Assembly (NCBI GenBank): GCA_947373605.1
Contig: CANBYM010000008.1
Span: forward strand, 1 to 48,508
Origin: Comamonadaceae bacterium
Lineage (GTDB): Bacteria; Pseudomonadota; Gammaproteobacteria; Burkholderiales; Burkholderiaceae_C
Direction: 5' to 3'
Length of the DNA stretch: 48,508 nt
Shown here one piece after another: positions 44,351 through 48,508 of the stretch. The notes beneath the pieces were generated by a model, which worked only from the letters and a program-made list of their open reading frames with translations, ran no database searches and was not told where the DNA came from. The position numbers were made by a program, and so were the translations under genes. The stretch's first letter is position 1. Every line of letters starts with the position of its first letter.

Positions 44351-44645
44351 GTTCTGAATGAATTTCCATATCAAAAAACAGTGCTACTGGACTTGCTTTT
44401 TCAATTTTGATGACTTGCAGTATAGGGATCTCGTCTCTTGGCTCAGGCAACCGATTCGAGTGTAGAAGCTGCTGCTGCATCACTTTACTTGACTCCTGGC
44501 CGGGACCTGCGCTAATGTGATGACGGAGCTTCAACCAAAGTCAAGCCACCCTGATGGCATTAATCTCAATATTGCTTGGCTTGGCTGAAGCGGGCCAGCC
44601 AGTTGCAGACCTGAGATTTACATTCGAAGGTATAGGGAGGGAAAA
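44351..44645. other. Intergenic region upstream of the CHAT gene, with a possible promoter
   Basis: No gene is seen. TTGACT (44489-44494) and TAATGT (44513-44518), separated by 18 bp, form a modest sigma-70-like promoter. A strong GGGAGGG ribosome binding site lies just before ATG 44646. Confidence 0.35.
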
Positions 44646-47600
44646 ATGTGCAACTGGAAAATTGTTATTTTTTCGGGGTTTGTCATTGGCCTACCCCTAA
44701 CTTGCGGATTCGCTGCAACTCAGGCTCCAATCGAACCGCATACGCCACGCACCATTGCAGATATCGAAACTATATTCGAACAGACGAAGCCGGATTTGAT
44801 TCGTTTACAGGAAGCACAAACACTATTGCAAGCGGTAGCTCCTGAGGGTGCCAACAATTTACGACCTGCGAGTTTCTATAAAAAGAAAGCGTTGGCGGCA
44901 CAGTCAATTGGCAACATGACCGCGTTTGTCGAAAACATGCAGAAAGTGGTGGCGCTTGGTGGGGACACCAGTATTTACGAAGACTTATTTTTGCTAGGCC
45001 AGGCGAAACGGCTAAGTGCAAATTTTAAAGACGCAATTGAAGCGCTGAATCAAGCCCTGGATGAAGTGCCAAAAGGAATTAAGCCCGGAATTCGCGCCAC
45101 TCTGTTCGGCTACCTTGGACAGGCTTACCTAAGCATGGGTGACTTGAACGCTGCTGAAAGCAATTTCAAAAATTCGGCAGATGAAATAGCGTTCGGCAGA
45201 AGTCAGCAATACTCGCCTAGGTATTCTCACCTGTGGACATTTAGTCAGGATATTTTGCAGGGAGATTTTTTACTGGCACAGGGCAAGCTAGCGGAGGCGG
45301 AGGTATTGTTCTCGCATTGCGTCAGCGATATGCCCGCCACAATCGAAGAAGTTCGTAGGGAGCAACGAGGAAAGGGGGAGGGCGTCTCTCAGCCGGATGC
45401 GTACTATCACTTTGTTGCAAACAATGCACGTTCGAAACTGGCTTTGATACGGCTTAAGCAAGGGCGACTGACGGATGCGGAAGTATTTGCACGTGAAGCA
45501 TTGTTAGATAGTCTGAAGGATTCAGGCCACTATTCCTTTTATACGGCTGCGCTGGTTAGCCCCCTCGTCCAGGTTTTAATGCATCAGGGGCGCTTTAGTG
45601 AAGCTGAACGCCTTTCTAACGCTGGCACGCAGATTTATGTTGCAATTGGCACCCCGCAGGATTCTGTATGGGTACGCAACCTGCGACTGCAAATTGCCGG
45701 GATTCGAATCGCACAGGAGCGATATGCCGAAGCGTTGGCCGAATATGATTCCATTTATCAGTCCTTTTCCAATTCCTCGAAGGCGCAGGCGCTCATTGCG
45801 CAGGGCAGCCTTGGATGGGCTCTGGCGCTAGTAAAGACCGGACGACCAGCCGATGCGCTGTCAGTGCTTAACCGGCTGATTCCTTTGACGAAACAATTTT
45901 TGGGCGATCGACACATTGATTATGCGGAGTTGATGGGTGTTCGTGCAATGGCATTGCAGCTACTTGATCGTAATCTTGAAGCGTTGGATGCCTTTCGCTT
46001 TGTGAGCCCGCTGCTGCTTTACGAAGATGCGGCAGGCGGTAGCGATACCTCAGTAATTCGCGCGACCTACCGAACTCTGATACTGGAGTCTTATCTCAAA
46101 CTGTTAGGAGACCTGCATTCAGTTGGAACAATAGTGTCCTCCGGTCTCAATGCGCCCAAAGAGTCGTTCAAACTTGCAGATGCATTACGCAGCCTGAGGA
46201 CGCAACGCGCTTTGTCGGCCTCGGCAGTACGTACAGCCGCACAAGACGAGAAAATGGGTATAGACATTCGTCGGCAGCAAGATCTGGAGCAGGAGGAGAT
46301 CGGCTTGTATCAGCTGCTTGGTGAGATGATCAATCTGGCGCCTGATCAACAAGCATCCGATGCCATTGCTGATTTGCGAAAGCGCATAGTAGCTGTCGGC
46401 CAAGCTCGCAAACAACTTGAAAGTGAGATTAGGAAGCGCTTTCCGGCCTACGATAACTTATTACATCCTGCGTCACCGGACGTTGTAGATGTACAAACTG
46501 CAATGCATGCGGATGAGGCCGTAGTCAATATCTTTACGACTGACAGCGGCACTTATGTATGGGCTTTTCGCAAAGACGGGGAAACCGCCTTTGTCCGCTC
46601 CGCATTGAGTAAACGTGATTTGCGCACATTGGTGCGGAGCATTCGTAAGTCGCTGGATCCGGGGGCCGTAGATATCAGCAAAAACTTACCGGATTTTGAT
46701 GTGAATGCAGGCTATCGCATATTCAGCGAACTGCTTGTGCCTGTTGCGGCTGGGTGGCGTGGCGCGGCGCAGATGATTGTTTCGTCCAACGACGCGCTTA
46801 GCCAGTTGCCCCTGGCTGTTTTGCCGACCACCATGGCGGCTGTGGGAACTAGGACCCGCCTTACATACGAAAATCACCGTGCATTGCCTTGGTTGATTCA
46901 ACAATTGGCGATCAGCCAGGTGCCGTCTGTAAATTCGCTGCTGAGCTTGCGCAATATGCAGTCAGGCAAACTGGATCGGCAATCGTTTATCGGTTTTGGC
47001 GACCCGCAATTTGCACTTGATGCGGCGCCAGTCCAGCCCAATAACGGCCTGCGAAACCTTGATATTCCACGACCAAGTGCCAGTGAACTCTCTACCCGCA
47101 AGGCACTTAAATGGTTAGATTACAGCGTATTGCCTGCGTTGCCAGACACCCGCGATGAAGTGCTTTCAATAGCGCGCTCACTCAAAGCCGACACGGATAA
47201 AGATGTGTACCTGGGCAAGCAGGCTTCTAGGGCAAATGTTATGTCGTTGGATTTGTCGAAGCGGCGCGTGGTGGCTTTTGCGACACATGGCTTGCTGCCC
47301 GGAGACTTCCCTGGCGTTATGGTGCCCTCACTTGCATTGGCTAATCCAGGCGGTGGGCAGTATGGATTGCTGACACTGGAAGACATTCTGACACTCAAGC
47401 TGGATGCCGATTGGGTGGTGCTAAGCGCATGCAATACGGGGTCGGGTGAGGGGCAGGGGTCTGAAGCACTCTCCGGGCTGGCGCGCGGATTCTTCTATGC
47501 GGGATCACGTACGTTGCTGGTTACGATGTGGCCGGTTGAATCCGGCAGTGCGCGCTTGCTGGTGACCGGACTTTTTGAGCGCTTGGTTAAGGGACAGGCC

Positions 47601-47735
47601 TCGGTTAGCCGCGCCGAAGCACTGCGCCAGTCCATCTTGGCACTAATGCAACAGAGCGATGCTGAGCAGCACGTTTCTTATGCCCATCCTTTGTTTTGGG
47701 CGCCTTATGTTGTCGTTGGAGAAGGCGGACCATAG
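44646..47735 (+). CDS. Exported TPR-CHAT caspase-like protein
   Basis: This is a 1029-residue protein. A signal peptide (VIFSGFVIGLPLTCGFAA) is followed by about 500 residues of TPR-like helical repeats (LNQALDEVPKGIKPGIRATL; GYLGQAYLSMGDLNAAESNF; KLALIRLKQGRLTDAEVFA). A helical spacer follows, then a C-terminal CHAT domain (about 690-1027). The caspase-like dyad is present: His in FATHGLLPG (H881) and Cys in VVLSACNTGSGEG (C929), with the GSEALSGLARGFFYAGSRTL and TMWPVESGSA segments usual for CHAT. Cytoplasmic CHAT proteins act in cell-death and defence systems; a signal peptide suggests a periplasmic protease or scaffold instead. No partner gene such as a gasdermin or CRISPR component is adjacent. 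Confidence 0.93.
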   Translation: MCNWKIVIFSGFVIGLPLTCGFAATQAPIEPHTPRTIADIETIFEQTKPDLIRLQEAQTLLQAVAPEGANNLRPASFYKKKALAAQSIGNMTAFVENMQKVVALGGDTSIYEDLFLLGQAKRLSANFKDAIEALNQALDEVPKGIKPGIRATLFGYLGQAYLSMGDLNAAESNFKNSADEIAFGRSQQYSPRYSHLWTFSQDILQGDFLLAQGKLAEAEVLFSHCVSDMPATIEEVRREQRGKGEGVSQPDAYYHFVANNARSKLALIRLKQGRLTDAEVFAREALLDSLKDSGHYSFYTAALVSPLVQVLMHQGRFSEAERLSNAGTQIYVAIGTPQDSVWVRNLRLQIAGIRIAQERYAEALAEYDSIYQSFSNSSKAQALIAQGSLGWALALVKTGRPADALSVLNRLIPLTKQFLGDRHIDYAELMGVRAMALQLLDRNLEALDAFRFVSPLLLYEDAAGGSDTSVIRATYRTLILESYLKLLGDLHSVGTIVSSGLNAPKESFKLADALRSLRTQRALSASAVRTAAQDEKMGIDIRRQQDLEQEEIGLYQLLGEMINLAPDQQASDAIADLRKRIVAVGQARKQLESEIRKRFPAYDNLLHPASPDVVDVQTAMHADEAVVNIFTTDSGTYVWAFRKDGETAFVRSALSKRDLRTLVRSIRKSLDPGAVDISKNLPDFDVNAGYRIFSELLVPVAAGWRGAAQMIVSSNDALSQLPLAVLPTTMAAVGTRTRLTYENHRALPWLIQQLAISQVPSVNSLLSLRNMQSGKLDRQSFIGFGDPQFALDAAPVQPNNGLRNLDIPRPSASELSTRKALKWLDYSVLPALPDTRDEVLSIARSLKADTDKDVYLGKQASRANVMSLDLSKRRVVAFATHGLLPGDFPGVMVPSLALANPGGGQYGLLTLEDILTLKLDADWVVLSACNTGSGEGQGSEALSGLARGFFYAGSRTLLVTMWPVESGSARLLVTGLFERLVKGQASVSRAEALRQSILALMQQSDAEQHVSYAHPLFWAPYVVVGEGGP

Positions 47736-47772
47736 CGACTTATTAACCGGCACGGGTTGATTTGAGCTTGCT

Positions 47773-48507
47773 TTAGCTGCCTGCGACATCAACCCTTTGA
47801 TGACTGCTGCGCACTTGCACCTGTAAGTAATTTTTCATGGTCGGAACGTACATGCGAAAGGTATTACGCCCAGCTCTTTTTGCGCTGTACATTGCAGCAT
47901 CTGCCTGGTGACAAATATCGTCAAAGCTTTGATGCCCCTCTTGCATTAAGGTTCCACCAATGCTGACGGTGCTGCTCTTGGTAACCGCCCCTAAGGTATA
48001 AGGCAACCTGAGGCATTTAAGAATTTTCCTGGCGATGGAACGTGTTTTATTCGCCGCTTGCTTAGCGTCTGTTCCCAGATTTTCCAACATTACAACGAAC
48101 TCATCGCCGGAAATCCGCGCCACAGTATCCGTTCCTCTTACCGCTGCCGTAAGGCGGTTGGCAATTTCTATTAGCAATAAGTCACCCACCTCATGTCCGA
48201 GTTGGTCGTTGACTGCTTTGAAATTGTCGGAGTCCATGAACAAGAGTGCGCCCATCTGTTTGGTTCTTTTGGCGGAGATTAGCGCTTGTTCTACGCGGTC
48301 TATGAGTAAGCGGCGATTGGGGAGCTTGGTTAGGGCGTCCGTCATCGCCATGTTGTGCAAGCTAATGTTCAGTTGCTCTAATTGCGCCTTTTGGGCGGCC
48401 AATTCGAAGTTGAGTCGCTTGAGTTCCTCTTCTTGTTGGCGCCTTGCATTGATGTTGTAGGTGACGCCAATCAGGTGCTTAGCGTCGGGCTGCCCCGGTC
48501 GATCGAT
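47773..48507 (-). CDS. PAS-linked GGDEF diguanylate cyclase (5' end outside window)
   Basis: The frame is open to the window edge, so only the last ~244 residues are seen. They begin with the end of a PAS/PAC domain (KHLIGVTYNINARRQQEEEL), a coiled-coil linker and then a GGDEF domain: TDALTKLPNRRLLIDRVEQA, FMDSDNFKAVNDQLGHEVGD, and the active motif SGDEF with an intact inhibitory RGTD site nine residues before it. SGDEF is a common active variant. No EAL domain follows; the protein ends ~45 residues after the last GGDEF motif. It is convergent with the CHAT gene. Confidence 0.9.
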   Translation of the reverse strand: MDRPGQPDAKHLIGVTYNINARRQQEEELKRLNFELAAQKAQLEQLNISLHNMAMTDALTKLPNRRLLIDRVEQALISAKRTKQMGALLFMDSDNFKAVNDQLGHEVGDLLLIEIANRLTAAVRGTDTVARISGDEFVVMLENLGTDAKQAANKTRSIARKILKCLRLPYTLGAVTKSSTVSIGGTLMQEGHQSFDDICHQADAAMYSAKRAGRNTFRMYVPTMKNYLQVQVRSSHQRVDVAGS

Positions 48508-48508
48508 G

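Noticed and set aside
44646..47735. CHAT protein as part of an anti-phage or CRISPR-linked system
   Set aside because: It has a signal peptide, and no CRISPR array, Cas gene, gasdermin or other defence partner is seen nearby.
1..48508. CRISPR arrays, rRNA genes, tRNA genes or an origin of replication
   Set aside because: I saw no regularly spaced repeats, no rRNA signature and no convincing tRNA cloverleaf in the intergenic regions. A tRNA scan by program was not possible here.

Overview
The window looks like a chromosome segment of a betaproteobacterium, probably Burkholderiales. This rests on the thiO-thiS-thiG-thiE order behind a TPP riboswitch, the Gsp/Pil protein types and a moderately high GC content. 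It is an inference: there is no rRNA or other phylogenetic marker here.

Region 1 (1-5140) is decaying and mobile-element rich. It holds the tail of an unidentified gene, a rhodanese-like remnant, trxC, a small exported protein whose signal peptide is cut off by an in-frame stop, a methyltransferase, an intact IS4-family element with a 9-bp target duplication, and a broken IS5-family transposase.

Region 2 (5264-8244) is a TPP-riboswitch-controlled thiamine operon (thiO, thiS, thiG, thiE) with closely packed or overlapping genes.

Region 3 (8647-40926) is the centre of interest. An OmpR-type two-component system precedes a ~20-kb co-directional cluster. The cluster encodes a SCO1/SenC copper chaperone, two multicopper-oxidase-like exported proteins, a 3738-residue secreted protein with a cupredoxin-like N-terminus and a long multi-domain tail, a Spy/CpxP-like protein, two small exported proteins, two tandem LolA-like proteins and a cytochrome c fused to a type-1 periplasmic binding protein. 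Facing it is an operon for an atypical type II secretion system (GspG, F, E, PilM-, N-, O-, P-like, secretin GspD, three more pseudopilins) that ends in a LuxR-type response regulator. The two operons converge with 6 bp between stop codons. I infer one functional unit: copper-loaded oxidases and a giant surface or secreted protein, exported by a dedicated secretion machine, passing electrons to or from an extracellular substrate such as metal ions. The closest precedents I know are the Leptothrix Mof and bacterial Mnx manganese-oxidase systems and the Geobacter OmpB/OxpG pair. The substrate cannot be read from the sequence.

Region 4 (41028-48508) contains a PAS-GGDEF diguanylate cyclase, a 577-bp structured non-coding stretch, a GNAT acetyltransferase, a phytochelatin-synthase-family lipoprotein, an exported TPR-CHAT protease-like protein and the 3' part of a second GGDEF gene that runs off the window.
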